From Cristatella mucedo (Eukaryota > Bryozoa > Phylactolaemata > Cristatellidae): a stretch of 64,000 nt of DNA. The notes below the pieces were generated by a model, which saw only the letters and a list, made by a program, of their open reading frames with translations, had not been told where the DNA came from and ran no database searches. The position numbers were made by a program, and so were the translations under genes. Within the stretch, counting starts at the first letter, position 1. The number at the start of each line of letters is the position of its first letter. Positions 35,343 to 46,215 of the stretch are shown piece after piece. The stretch is from the NCBI GenBank assembly GCA_009760855.2, contig WPIO01000010.1, forward strand, positions 636,501-700,500, written 5' to 3'.

Positions 35343-36490
35343 ATATAATAATAATAATGCTCTAAGCGGCTTCAGGTACGTATTCGGTAGCCAACGGAGT
35401 TGATCTCACGCAAAAAAGAGAGAGTGGTTGAATCACGAGGGCAGTTAAAGCAGTGAGTAGCATAAAAGTAGCAGATGAGAACGTTTGGAAAGAATGTGTT
35501 ATAATCATCAGCAGCAGGGGAGTAGATATCTTACCGTAAGAATTTGGTAAGTGAGTTCCATAGTCAAGGACTTGCATAGCAAATGGATTTGCATAGCCTG
35601 CGTAGGTTTGAAATCTTCCCAGTTCATTCTAGCACATTCTATCATTATGTTAATGGGGATCGGCATTTTTGGGCGACTTGATAAACTGACGATTTGCAGT
35701 TACTAGTCTCATACTGCACCTCCGAAAAACGATGAAATGGTTCACTCCTTTATAAGGTTGTATTTACAGTTACATATTACGGGAAAGTCATTTTCAGCTG
35801 CACGAAGTTAAACAGATGCTCCGTATTCCATAGGCCCTTACATTTGTGCAGTAGGAATGCAGCTTTGCTTTTAATCCGTCGCCTCAGATCCTTCGATTTG
35901 ATTCTAGGTGGCACCTGGATATCATTAGGCAACTAAAAACAAACGTTCACAATGATTATAAAATTAAGAGAGGCATAATACAGATAGGGAAAATTAAGGC
36001 TAAAAGTTCTCCGGAAAACCGACAAGAGGCTTTGAAGCATCGAGAACCAGTGACGAAGCAGCTCGACGGGAACCAAACTACAATGTGGTCGTATAGAGAA
36101 AGGTTATTTTGGAACAGGACGAACATATTTCGAGCTAAAGATACAGGGGCTTAGTTGGCAGAGCCCAGTTTCAGCTCTGGGCTTTCTAATTTCGGAGTAC
36201 CCCTAGGTTTGCACATAGTTGCTAGGTTGTTTTTCTATTATCATTCAATTTGAGAAAGTTCCTTGCTATCCAAGTTTGAATATCAGCAAAGCAGGCTAGA
36301 AGATAAAGTTGAGTTTTGGCATGCTGGAAGGCAGTGAGGGATCCCAGCACCGGTATAGCTATATCACATGTGCATGTGTATTGTTTTTCGGGTGATGTAG
36401 AGGGGGAGAGAGAGAATATAAATTATGATATGTAGTGGACCAAGTACTGCTCTCTGTGGTAACCCACACCTAAAAAGGCTTTCGGATGAC
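35343..36490 (-). mobile_element. Old L2/CR1-type LINE copy carrying repeat X
   Basis: An ATT-rich 3' tail at 35343-35356 is followed by family X (35356-35555) and then reverse-orientation LINE ORF2 sequence (GTAAGTGAGTTCC near 35547; TTATTTTGGAACAGGAC near 36105; CATTCAATTTGAGAAAGTTC near 36242; GTACTGCTCTCTGTGGTAACCC near 36446). Highly mutated. Confidence 0.65.
35356..35555 (-). repeat. Repeat family X copy
   Basis: CTCTAAGCGGCTTCAGGTACG, ATTCGGTAGCCAACGGAGTT and AGCATAAAAGTAGCAG match, in reverse, copy 1 at 7335-7605. It lies inside a LINE copy. Confidence 0.7.
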
Positions 36491-36732
36491 CGTTGACGTC
36501 AACGCTCGCCACAAATTAAACTGTCGCCTTCACTTGCCAAAAAAACTATACCGGTAGTTCGGGGCCACCGCCGGCAGAGGCCATTTCCGAAAAATGGGAG
36601 AACTGATGGCTACGCGAGTTCGGACTGAGCGCGCCTCCTGCCCAGTCGGGCTGGCGGACTATGCGATTTATTGACATTGCTATGCGGGAAATGACGTTGT
36701 ATATACCAAATTCTTTTGAGTGTTATTATTAT

Positions 36733-36905
36733 ACTAGCTGATTAAACAGCCTTTTTTGTTTAGCGACAGGAAAGCAATTACGGCTGTCACCACCGCTTGC
36801 AGCGGAGATAAAGGATCGCCCAACGCAGGATTCGAACCCACCCACGATCTCGGTCCCGAGGTCGTGAAAAGCAACCGCCTAACTAGTGTGCCATCACGGC
36901 TTCAG
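36733..36905 (-). mobile_element. SINE family 2 copy
   Basis: The tail complement (AGCTGATTAAACAGCC) is at the left; the body (CACCGCTTGCAGCGGAGATAAAGGATCGCC) precedes a perfect B box GGTTCGAATCC (36828-36838, reverse strand), with an A-box-like region near 36890. Confidence 0.85.
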
Positions 36906-39664
36906 ATTCTGTATGTAGGGGCCCCCTGCTGCTGTTATAATTATTGAAAACGCCACACCTTGGGTCATTGGTTAGGCTATTGATGTTGCGCGTGCCTGCG
37001 GCCAACTCCAGTGGTTCATCAAGCTCTTATAAATGTACGCTTTGAGACGAATAAAGTTTCAGTCTCGTATGATTTGATATGCTATGATTTGAATGTATGA
37101 TTTGCCGCTACCAATCGGATTTCAAACAGCCTGCTCATCTCATCCAGAAAGGTGGTGTCAATTCCACCGATCGCCTCTAATCACGCCCTCTCGGCCACTA
37201 GCATTCAATTTTTGTGATATTTTGTGTACACGTGACTTGGAATCACTTCTTTTACGTTTTAATTGAACGCTGAAGTATGGGTGGCTCCATAAATTGAGGA
37301 GATCTTTGAGCCGAAAAGAGCAAGCTCACAGAAGCCCGTTCTAAATATCGGCATACCCAAATCTTACTCGCGTTTTATGTATTCTCTTGAAGACAGATAC
37401 GTGCTCTGAAAAATTGACTTCGTCGACTAGATATATAGTCTTTGTCCGGTAGGTCCAGCAACATGGTAGCATGTTAAGGTCATTCTTACCCTCTGCCCAA
37501 ACTGAATTGCCTTATATAGCTCATGCCTGAAAGTTTCTTTTTGATTTCGCCCAATCACAACTAGATTACTCGCTGCTGCCGAATAGCTAAAGGCCTGACA
37601 AAACTGCTTATAGTCTTTTAGTACTCGTCCCTCATCTAATTATGCCAAAGAATCTCCATCCACTCGCTTTTTGGCTAGGCGCTGACAGGTTCGGCAGCTA
37701 CGTTTGGTGGGCGGCCACTTTTCTGGTTTCAAGTCACTTCCCGTCTTCGGTAAAAAGGATTAATTTGAAGACTGCTTGCCATCACGTAACATGTTGCGCA
37801 CTACCAGCTTTCACCTGCGCTTTGAATAATTATCGCTTTCTTTATTATCCTTTATTTAAATGACATTCTCGAAGCAAGGTGGTAAATCGCAAGAATAATC
37901 TCATAAGGAACGCTCTTACAAATTGCTTGTCAAAAGAAGTCATACCACCTCAGCCGAAACCTGGGATTCGCGGCAGCCAGGCGAATGATATAACAAGATG
38001 CACCTTCGATTGTAGCTCGACAAAACCACGTTATTGCCAAGGACTTTTCTTTAGCGAACTCAAAAAGTGTAAGCGGATTTCGATGCCCGTACAGTACCCA
38101 ACCGACTTAAACTCACCAAACAATGAAGAAAGTGAAAGCATAAGTGAGTCGAATGGTGAGTCGGTAAAGAATGTATCTAAGTCGGTAGCCGAAGAGTATA
38201 GATGCTGAGCATTGTGGGAGGGCGTTCCATTCCAGGACCTGAACGAGCTTGTCAAAGTGGGAATATCTGATTTATTGTTCAATGAAGACCTGCTGCTAAA
38301 ACTGGAGTAGCGTTTTAATATAGGCATGAAGGAGCAAACCCGTGGTGGGCCTTGATCTCGCACTGGCCAATATCACCGTCGAAAACAATCTCAAGCTTTT
38401 AATTCTAAGCCGATAGGACACGGTTCTATTCATACTTCATATATTATCTATTCATCTTCTTAGCATTGCTCTCCATCAGACTCGCATACCGGCCTTGCAG
38501 CCAGCAGTCATGCCATTCTTACTTGATGGGAATTTACTTCCTGACGGTTGGCGACACGACCAGCTCTTAGTTAGGGGCAATCCTAGTGTCGCCCTCAAGT
38601 TTGAAGACCCCGCCTCCAAGATCTTTCCTCTACCAAGACTGTCATGAGATGTGCCGGTAATATGGGCTTGCCGTTCAGTAGCGAACTGTCTGAATGAGCT
38701 TCCTTTACTGTCAAGTCGACCTAGTTTCTACTGAGGAACTGCAACTATCTTGAAAGCTGGAACTATTTATCATTAAACTAGTTGTCGTTGCCTGTAATGT
38801 GGTGTATTACTAATGAAATAATTTTGAGGTAGGCTGGAAAGGCTGTGAAGTCCTAGTGTGCAGCCTTAAAGCTAGGCACGGTTCCGTTTACATAAAGCTC
38901 TAGATCTCGGTCTATCCAAGGTTTAGTGCACCGCACCATCTTGGGAACTTGCTGCCTATCGATTTGCATTACAGCCCTCACTTTGAAGTGGACAAGTGCT
39001 CCCCCTCCACAATAAGTTGGGCTTGAGTCTTGCACGGCAATCCAGTTGAAAAAGACCCATTTACCGTCCATTGATAGGCTACCATTCAAGATTCGTTGGC
39101 AACCCTGGTGCATGCGCAAACCTTTTGTTAATGCTAAGGTTGCAGGTTTTTTGGTTGTTACTATGGTCAACAATTGAAAGTAATTCTTGCAAATGTACTT
39201 TAATGACTAGGTAATAATTCGTTACTACCCGTAAGTCATATCCGGGTTTTGTCGAGTTTAACACTTGTGCACTAAACGCTTCGTTAGGTAACGATTCTAG
39301 CCTGCAGCAACTCGAAATTGGACGATGTATATAATTTAAAAACTTTTTATCATTAAAGATGATTACAGCTGGTACTACGAGCTAACAGTACCTATTTTTG
39401 ATATTTACTCTGTACAGTACAAGCTGCGAACACATCTTAATAATTTGAGCTTGTCAGTGGTGCTGGGAGCATTCTACTGACCTACTGGTAAGCAAACAAA
39501 TAACTTGTCACTCAACTTGCACTAATGCTGCCGTTGATCTTATCCCGGCTCGAACGGCATCACACCAACTGACGATGGATCAGTTCTACGGGAGTTCTGC
39601 AATCGCATTGCACGAGCAAATAAGAAAGCCAGCTGCACTTAAACAAAAAGTGTTCCACATTGGT
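36906..39664. other. Unassigned region downstream of RPSA
   Basis: No gene confidently assigned. 37879-38208 (+) is a 109-codon frame with a Ser/Glu-rich end, and 38853-39173 (-) is a 106-codon frame containing GKWVFFNWIAVQDSS and CTKPWIDRDLELYVNG that reads like protein; both are unidentified. The latter lies on the RPSA strand about 500 bp beyond the RPSA poly(A) signal and has an acceptor-like ATGCACCAG before GGTTGCC near 39105. Confidence 0.35.
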
Positions 39665-39670
39665 TTTATT
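39665..39670 (-). terminator. RPSA poly(A) signal AATAAA
   Basis: AATAAA on the minus strand, 26 bases after the RPSA stop codon, giving a very short 3' UTR as is usual for ribosomal protein genes. Confidence 0.85.
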
Positions 39671-39695
39671 CGTCAATACTCATGAATTGCTCAGC

Positions 39696-41057
39696 TTAAC
39701 TTGCCCACTGGTCGGCAGGAGCTGCACCCCAGTCAGTGGTTCCTGTAACAAAAATGCAGTAGATCAGCACCCAGATCGTCCATCAACCCGATACTACCAC
39801 CAATGACATTACAGCCGCTAACATGACTAACCTGCACCAGCACCACTTGCTGCCCAGTCATCAGCAGCAGCAGACCAATCAGTTGTAGGAGCTGCAGCAG
39901 CAGGTACTGGAACACCAGCAGCTGGAACAGTCTCTCCACTCCAGTCAGGTTCAGGTGCAGATTCAGCTGCCCAAGTTGCAGTATCCTGATAGTCAGCTTG
40001 AGTTACAGCCTTCGACTCGAGAGCCGCCTGCTCTTCTTTTTCAACCTGTGGTTCGAGGATAAGCAACAAGCATACAGCAGCCAATCACGGCAGGATAAGA
40101 CGGCACTACTATTATAAGTATACCTTCAGACTATTGTATGAGTTATATTCAAAGTCTAGACTCACATAAGAGGTGTCACAAATCATCATTGAGGCAAAGA
40201 TTATAATACAAAGTTCTGCTTCAGCATAGCTTACCTCTTCAGGATCTCGGTAGAAGTAGAGATCGACCATTACATCCCAAGGGATGTCTCTACTGATAGT
40301 TCCACGAAGACGGAGCACCTCCCTTGCAAGCATCCACCACATCAAACCAATCGAGTGCACGGACTTATTGTTGCACGGAATAGCAATGTCGACAAATCTC
40401 ATTGGGGTGTCGGTGTTGCACAATGCAATCACAGGGATGTTTACATATGAAGCCTCGGTTACAGGTTGATGGTCACTTCTGGGATCCGTTACAACCAACA
40501 GACGTGGCTCACGGAAAGCTGACTAAAACAAGCAAAACTACTGTAGGCAAATGCACGCAGGTCACAGACAAGAAGCACACCTAGTACACATTAAAAATAT
40601 TAGCAGCTTACCTGAATCTGGTTGGTAAATGTACCCGGTGTAAAACGTCCGGCAACCGGCGTGGCTCCGGTGGCACTGGCATACTTAAGGATTGCTCGTT
40701 GACCATAGTTGCGTGCCGAAATCACGCAGACATCAGCAGGATTTTCGATGGCAGCAATGGCTCTAGCCGCGAGAAGGATTTTCTCCCAAGTCTTTCGCAG
40801 ATTAATGATATAAATACCTAGTGCATTTAAAGTAGCTGTGCTCAGCAGGACAAGCCGCGTGCAGAAGCTTGCTTGCGCTTCATGACAGCTTAACGAGTGT
40901 TACTGAAAGTTGCTATCGTCTTACCATCAGGCCGCCTTTTGAAAACATATTGCTGCATCTGAAAATCCACGTTTGACGATCCTATGTGGGATCCACATGC
41001 TAAAAACTTTGTTACGTCCGTCTCTTTCAGAGACAATGCCTCTAGACCTCCCGACAT
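39696..41057 (-). CDS. RPSA: 40S ribosomal protein SA, complete, five coding exons
   Basis: Small-subunit ribosomal protein uS2 of the cytoplasmic ribosome (laminin-receptor precursor family). Exons on the minus strand: 41057-40925, 40817-40612, 40522-40235, 40045-39832, 39742-39696; introns of 107, 89, 189 and 89 bp, all GT-AG with matching phases. The total is 888 bases, 295 residues plus stop, the same length as human RPSA. The product starts [19 protein letters not shown] and contains [76 protein letters not shown] and [20 protein letters not shown], all family hallmarks. The C-terminal tail has the metazoan-type Asp-Trp repeats ([21 protein letters not shown]). All frames are intact, so the gene looks functional. 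Housekeeping expression is expected. Confidence 0.98.
40122..40195 (-). ncRNA. Candidate intronic C/D-box snoRNA (RPSA intron 3)
   Basis: In the sense orientation of RPSA, a perfect C box ATGATGA (40189-40183) and a D box CTGA (40129-40126) are 53 nt apart, and the flanks GCCT and AGGT can form the closing stem. The whole unit is 74 nt inside the largest RPSA intron (189 bp), a normal size and position for C/D snoRNAs. Internal C'/D' boxes are weak and no rRNA target was assigned. In vertebrates RPSA introns host snoRNAs (H/ACA type), so the habit is known for this gene though not this RNA. Confidence 0.45.
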
Positions 41058-41485
41058 CTTGCTAGTCGATCGTTAGAGTAACGTCGATCAACCTAAAACA
41101 CGTCGTTGCATTCGCGTTGCCGGCCTAGTACCTCTTACACTCGACGAGGCACATAAACTACTGCAGTTACAGCCACGATGCTGTAACGACAGTTCATACT
41201 AGGCACACATTCACGGCACTTATCAAAATATTAAATAAAACGAAATAGAACCAGTACTGATATTAAGTGAAGGCTAAGAAACACTGCACCTGAACTTGCC
41301 GCCGCAATGCCGGCGATATGTCCACGACACGGCACCAACTCCTGTCTGCGATTAGCGAGGGCTAGCATTACTATTGCCATTTAGAAACATACGCAACACA
41401 TTTCTGTTAAACCCAGAACCTAGACTGAGGCGGATGTCATCCTAGTCAAAGCATTTTTAACAAATTTCGCGGAGCCACTACCTAC

Positions 41486-41522
41486 CCGTGCAGATGCCAC
41501 AAGGAGTCAACGGAAAAGGAAG
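41486..41522 (-). promoter_or_regulatory. Probable RPSA 5'-TOP leader exon
   Basis: CTTCCTTTTCCG on the minus strand (41522-41511) is a pyrimidine tract starting with C, typical of terminal-oligopyrimidine starts of ribosomal protein mRNAs. It is followed by CACGG and a GTAGGT donor at 41485. An acceptor (GACTAG at about 41067-41062) lies four bases before the RPSA ATG. This implies a 424-bp intron in the 5' UTR. Inferred from signals only. Confidence 0.5.
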
Positions 41523-42605
41523 TAGACGGGTCGGGCCTCCGAGACCACGGCTCTTCCGCCCATAAGGTATCTATTTTCCTGTTTTCAGAAAGAAATATCT
41601 ATAAAATTTCAATAATACTTTAAATTAATAAATTAATAGCATATTTTTTGTTAGTGCATTTTATTCATTATAGAAGTCTTCCGTATTACCTCTTCACCGC
41701 CTGCGCCAGCACCTGCCCCGTCTAGCGCTTTGCAGGCCTGTCCGTCTCAGGTTTCAGTGTTTTTTTCAGTGTTCTCGTATTAAATCCCCAATAGTATTTA
41801 GCATGGTTCTGATACTTTTCAGACATTAATGGCTGTATAGAAGTATTCGCTTTTTCGACCGCTGATAGGGAATATACCCGCAATGCGCGCCTTCTTATCG
41901 ACTAGGGCGGCCAAGCTCGATATCATGCAGCGTTGCTAAGTTTCATTTGGAAGTTAATGGGGGCTGCGTACCATGTGCCTAAGTAGTCCTAAAAAAATGG
42001 TCAAAACTGGGTTGAGGTAATGCATTAATATTGCTAAGCATAATATGCGGGTATACATTAACCGGGCCCATCTTCGGAAGGATTCACGACCCCGATACCT
42101 GAAAGTAGTACCGTGTTGGTGGGGGGGGGGGGGGGGCAGTGACGGCTCACGCTTGGGCCTCACCTGATCGCTATCAGCTTTACCTTCCTTTCGTTTTCCT
42201 CTCTTCTGATGATCTCTGATGGTTTTCAGTGGGGTATTTCTAGGAGGCACCATCACATTTGATACCTGAGGGTAGTACCGTAGTTTCCAGGGCGCTGATG
42301 GCGGCCGAGACGCTGAGCCACGCAGCAATACGTTAAGCGTCGTCTTACTCGGATTCCCTGGCAGGACGTCAGCATTTCGCGGGAACCGACTGCTTGGAGC
42401 ATCTACCGCGCAGCGATCGAGAGGCATCGCGGCGGTATTTCTGTTCTTTGCTCTCTCCCCCCCCCCCCAGGGGTCCGGCATCACCTGTGCACCGCGCTTC
42501 GCATGGCAGGGCTGGGGTTTGGTGTCTGCATTCCCATAAAGCTGACCCGTGAACGTGTAAATGCTCCCGGCGTTCGAGGTCTGCGACTGGTTGACTCTGT
42601 TTCAC
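41523..42605. other. Region upstream of RPSA, no gene
   Basis: Two similar stretches (GATACCTGAAAGTAGTACCG at 42097 and GATACCTGAGGGTAGTACCG at about 42260) repeat 163 bp apart. G- and C-runs lie at 42120-42137 and 42460-42469. Open frames at 41954-42484 (-) and 42369-42683 (-) overlap these repeats and are not supported. Confidence 0.4.
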
Positions 42606-42730
42606 TATGTAACGTATGTCCGTCTGTAACTCTACAAAGACTATGTGGGTGTTAAGCAGGAGAGTTTTGTATAGCGCACTCACAGCCTATGCATTCGGTA
42701 GCCAACAGACTTCATCTCACTGGCAACAAC
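42606..42730 (-). repeat. Repeat family X copy
   Basis: GTCCGTCTGTAACTCTACAA, GCAGGAGAGTTTTGTATAGC and GCATTCGGTAGCCAACAGAC match copy 1 in reverse. Confidence 0.75.
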
Positions 42731-42889
42731 ACAAAGCAAAAGTTCCATTTGACACGGCCGTCATCAGACTCTCAATCTTCCGACAGCATGGCGGTGTGAA
42801 AGTCTGCGAGTGGTTTCCGCTTTCAGCGGAATCGTTAGAATCTCGAGCTCTAAGTTGAGTCGCAAGCCACAGGCGGGTCCCGGTTAAGA

Positions 42890-42975
42890 TGACATAAAAA
42901 GCAATCAGCAAGCGTAAAGGGAATAGAGAGAGATTGAGTTCTCTGATGGCACTTTATCTAGTGTATTATTATTAT
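42890..42975 (+). mobile_element. LINE/SINE 3' tail fragment
   Basis: GAGAGATTGAGTTCTCTGATGG followed by ATTATTATTATA; only the shared 3' end remains. Confidence 0.75.
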
Positions 42976-43664
42976 AAGCAGATTATTGAATGTAGCGAAG
43001 TGGGGCGGTTGGTTCAATTGATTGGGGTAAATTGGCATCTACGGCAGTTTACTGACAATATTAATCCTTTGCTTCGTTACGATAACCTTTTAATTTAATT
43101 CTAGAAGTATATAGTTTTGTGTCTCTTGCCGATGAAAAGGGCTAATATTAAAATTCCGTATGCTAACTTGGAAAGCTACGCCGAGCAAAGCGTCGGAAAA
43201 GCTCGTGCTGAGCAGCTAGTTGCACAAGACATCTCGGAAAGGCAGGCTTGAGTTCATTTCCCAGAAGGCTTGAGCGCCTAGGAGATATGTCTGACTGAAT
43301 AACACTTACGAGACACAAAAACCGTCGCTGACCGATTAAAATGAATGCCCGTGGCCCGCTATAAAGACAGCAACTGAAGCAGCACTCCGAAGATAATGAT
43401 GTTTTTTGTCCAGCACCCATACAGAACCAATACTCTATCCAGGCTCTTTATAAATCGCCGAAAGCAAATCACTAAGCGGGACTTGAGACGTGCTACATAT
43501 CATGCTTAGAAATGCATGCAAGAGAAGTTTAATTCTGAGACCGGTATGCAAAAGCCCACAACAAGCCATTCAAGGCTTATTCTCTGGTTACTAATATGCA
43601 CTGAATCTTGCACAGGTAAGCAGGCAGAGCACTATGGAACAAAATGCGTGTTCAGCGGGTCTCG
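42976..43664. other. No gene recognised
   Basis: Unique-looking DNA; an 85-codon frame at 43163-43420 (-) is unidentified. Confidence 0.25.
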
Positions 43665-44035
43665 GAAAGCTATCTAGAACAGATACATCTTTATCTGAGA
43701 TTTAAATCATGCGCCGTCAATACAAGTGGTCGCAATAGCCAGTTCCGGACGTTCGGTGCGTACGAACTGCAGGCCCTGTCGCCGACCGATTTCAATTAAG
43801 TTCTTAGAGCGTCGAGACCATTGAAAGCCGATTAGTGGAGGGTTCGAGAGCACGCGACTAGACCGCACATGTCGGTTAGAGAGGTAGGCTGCTGCAAGTT
43901 AGTGAAGCAACCTGTAGTACGTTAAAGAAAGGATCTTGGAGTCAATTCAATGCCTGATAAGAAGCTCAAGAGCATCAGACAAAGCGCAGGCGAATTGGAC
44001 GGGCACGCCATTGCTGATAGACCAGCCGATCTAGA
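43665..44035 (-). mobile_element. Old, diverged LINE fragment
   Basis: Weak reverse-orientation match to the ORF2 end of the family (CAGTTCCGGACGTTCGGTGC near 43740 for the GAGTTCCAGGCTTTGGGAGC region; GCCTGATAAGAAGCTCAAGAG near 43950). Confidence 0.45.
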
Positions 44036-44283
44036 CGCGAAACCACGATCATTTGACTAGTTCTGCTGTGTCCTCTTGCCTAAGCACACCTTAAATTGGC
44101 CGAAATTCATCTCGAGTCAAAGAAGACTATTAGCTCTCTTAACCTTTTCCCCCACTGTCCTACTTCTACTGAGCATAAGTCTGCTGCAGCCGTGCATGAC
44201 ATTATAAATATGTCCTTAGTCTCAGGTCTTGTCCCTGCACCTTTCAAAAAGCTGTTGTTAATCCACTACTTTGGAAAAAAACC

Positions 44284-44440
44284 TTAGCTGATTAAACAGC
44301 CTCTTTTTGTATAGCGACAGAAGAGCCTTTACGGCTATGACCACCGCTTGCAGTGGCGATAAAGAATCGCCCACCACAGGAATCGAACCCACGACCTCGG
44401 GACAGAGGTCATGAAAGCAACCGCCTTACCAAGTGGAAAG
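44284..44440 (-). mobile_element. SINE family 2 copy inside LINE
   Basis: TTAGCTGATTAAACAGCCTC at the left edge; B box (GGTTCGATTCC, reverse) at about 44380; A-box region near 44430. Inserted in LINE RT sequence. Confidence 0.85.
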
Positions 44441-44459
44441 CGACACTAGTGCGAGAACT

Positions 44460-44463
<4 letters not shown>

Positions 44464-44491
<28 letters not shown>
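44464..44491. repeat. (AT)14 microsatellite
   Basis: Uninterrupted AT at the tail of the adjacent SINE family 1 copy. Confidence 0.95.
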
Positions 44492-44493
<2 letters not shown>

Positions 44494-44625
44494 TTATTTG
44501 CATAATGCCCTAAGAGAACTTAATCTATATTCAGGAGTTTCACATATGCCACGGGGCTCGAGCCAATACCTCGGCCAGACCTTGGTCGGGGCGAGCACCT
44601 TAGCCACTTCGCGAAACCAGGCGAA
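44488..44625 (-). mobile_element. SINE family 1 copy
   Basis: ATGCCCTAAGAGAACTTAATC (tail complement) at the left, GGGGCTCGAGCC (B box region) near 44556, and TTGGTCGGGGCGAGCACCTT (A box region) near 44582. Confidence 0.85.
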
Positions 44626-46215
44626 CTTGGGAACAGGCGAACTGCAACTATCACCCAGTCTCGCTACTGCACTTCCTATCTGAGGCAAAGCAATGAGTAG
44701 CGGCCCATCAGCTAGACTCTTACATTAAAACGTCAAATCTAGCAAGTAAGTTTCAATCGGGTCTTAGAGCTAATCATTCCAGAGAGTCAGCATTGCTTTT
44801 TGGGTGCATATGTATACCTCCTCAGGAATGCAGACATTGAAAGTGCTCGTCGCTCGTTTTTCTCGATCTTCCCGCAGCGTTCGATGAGCAATGGATCACT
44901 AAGTCTTTCTCGAACACCTATCATATTGCCTGACTGAGCATCACTGTCACTGCGCTGCAATGGTTTAGGTCCTACCTCACTGGGAGATACCGAAACATTG
45001 ATGTAAACAGGCAAGGATCGTCCGAGGAACCTCCAAAGTAGTACGGGTACTTCAGGGCTCCGTGCTAGGAGTCCTTTCTCTTCACAATTTATACCTTTCG
45101 CTTGCCAATGTGACCGCGCCGAGCACGTCCTAGGCTTTCAATTCTGTGCCGATGAGCTACGGCTAAACCTATGCTTTTATCTCTCCCAGCCCTCCACTAC
45201 CTCAAATTCTCTCAACTCCCTTAGTGCACGTATTGCTGATATCCACACTTGGATGGCAGCAAACTTCTCAAATTAAAATGAGGATAAAACCAACTCACTA
45301 GTTATGGGCAAACCAAATTTGTCTCACAAAATCATAGAGCTTAACACTCAAAACCGGCTCTTCCAGCATGCAGAATCTGCGAGAAATCTGAGTGTTCCGC
45401 TCCAAAGTGACCTTTCACTAGACGATCACATTAGCTTCACAATCAACTCACCTGACTTTTAGCTACGTAACGTTGCTAAAATTCTGGCTTCGTTAGTCAG
45501 TGATACTACATCCTAACTGGTCCATGCATTTTTTGTAATATTCCGGCTCGACTTCTGTAACTCAATGCTTGTTGATCTACCTGCCTGTGCAATCAGGCGT
45601 TGACAGGTGGTGCAAAATGCTGAAGTCCAGATGGTCTGTCTTGAGCATTACAGTTGTCACATCACACCACTTCTCGTCGACCTGCACAGGTTAACAATAA
45701 AGCAGCGTTTCGACATCAAAGATTTGTCACTCACTTTGAGGTCCCTTCATTCTCTGGCTCCCCATCAGAACTACTCGCCCAGCCAAGGTATAAATCATAC
45801 CACCAGCTTTTCTGGCTTAAATCGTATACATATGCCTCGAACCGACCTGAAATCCTTTGGAGACCCGCGCCTTTAGTTCTTTTGCTCCTAAAGGGGAACT
45901 CACTCACAAATGACGTCACGACATCCCCTGACTTGACGACATTTAAAAGGAAGCTAAAATCGCACCGGTTCTTCATAGCATTTGTAGGGTCCTTGTAAAT
46001 TGTCCTGTTTGTGCTGAGACTGTGCATGCAATACTAACTATATTAGCGTGTTGACACTGTGCATGCTACCTCTAACTATATTATGATTTTTGACATTGTG
46101 AATCTTACCACTAACTATTTTATCTGGCTTGCTTTACAGCATATGTAGAGTACCTAGAAAGAGATTAAGTTCTCTGAGAGCGTTATACAAATATATCATT
46201 ACTATTATTTTTTAA

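Larger units (their letters stand above)
44040..46215 (+). mobile_element. L2/CR1-type LINE with two nested SINEs
   Basis: From the pre-RT region (AACCTTTTCCCCCACTGTCC near 44140; matching 9800-9900) through the RT entry, interrupted at 44284-44625 by two SINEs, then resuming at about 44750 (GGTCTTAGAGCTAATCATTCC), the AFDTIDH-like region near 44870, TSGLRARSP-like remains of GVPQGSVLGP near 45050, a degenerate YADD near 45155, and the C-terminus (VQNAEVQMVCLEHYSCHITP at 45607 on; LVDLHRLTIKQRFDIKDLSL). Family 3' tail at 46155-46210. Frameshifts throughout. Confidence 0.82.

Noticed and set aside
42369-42683. 104-codon minus-strand frame
   Set aside because: Overlaps repeat X and a homopolymer run; no motif.
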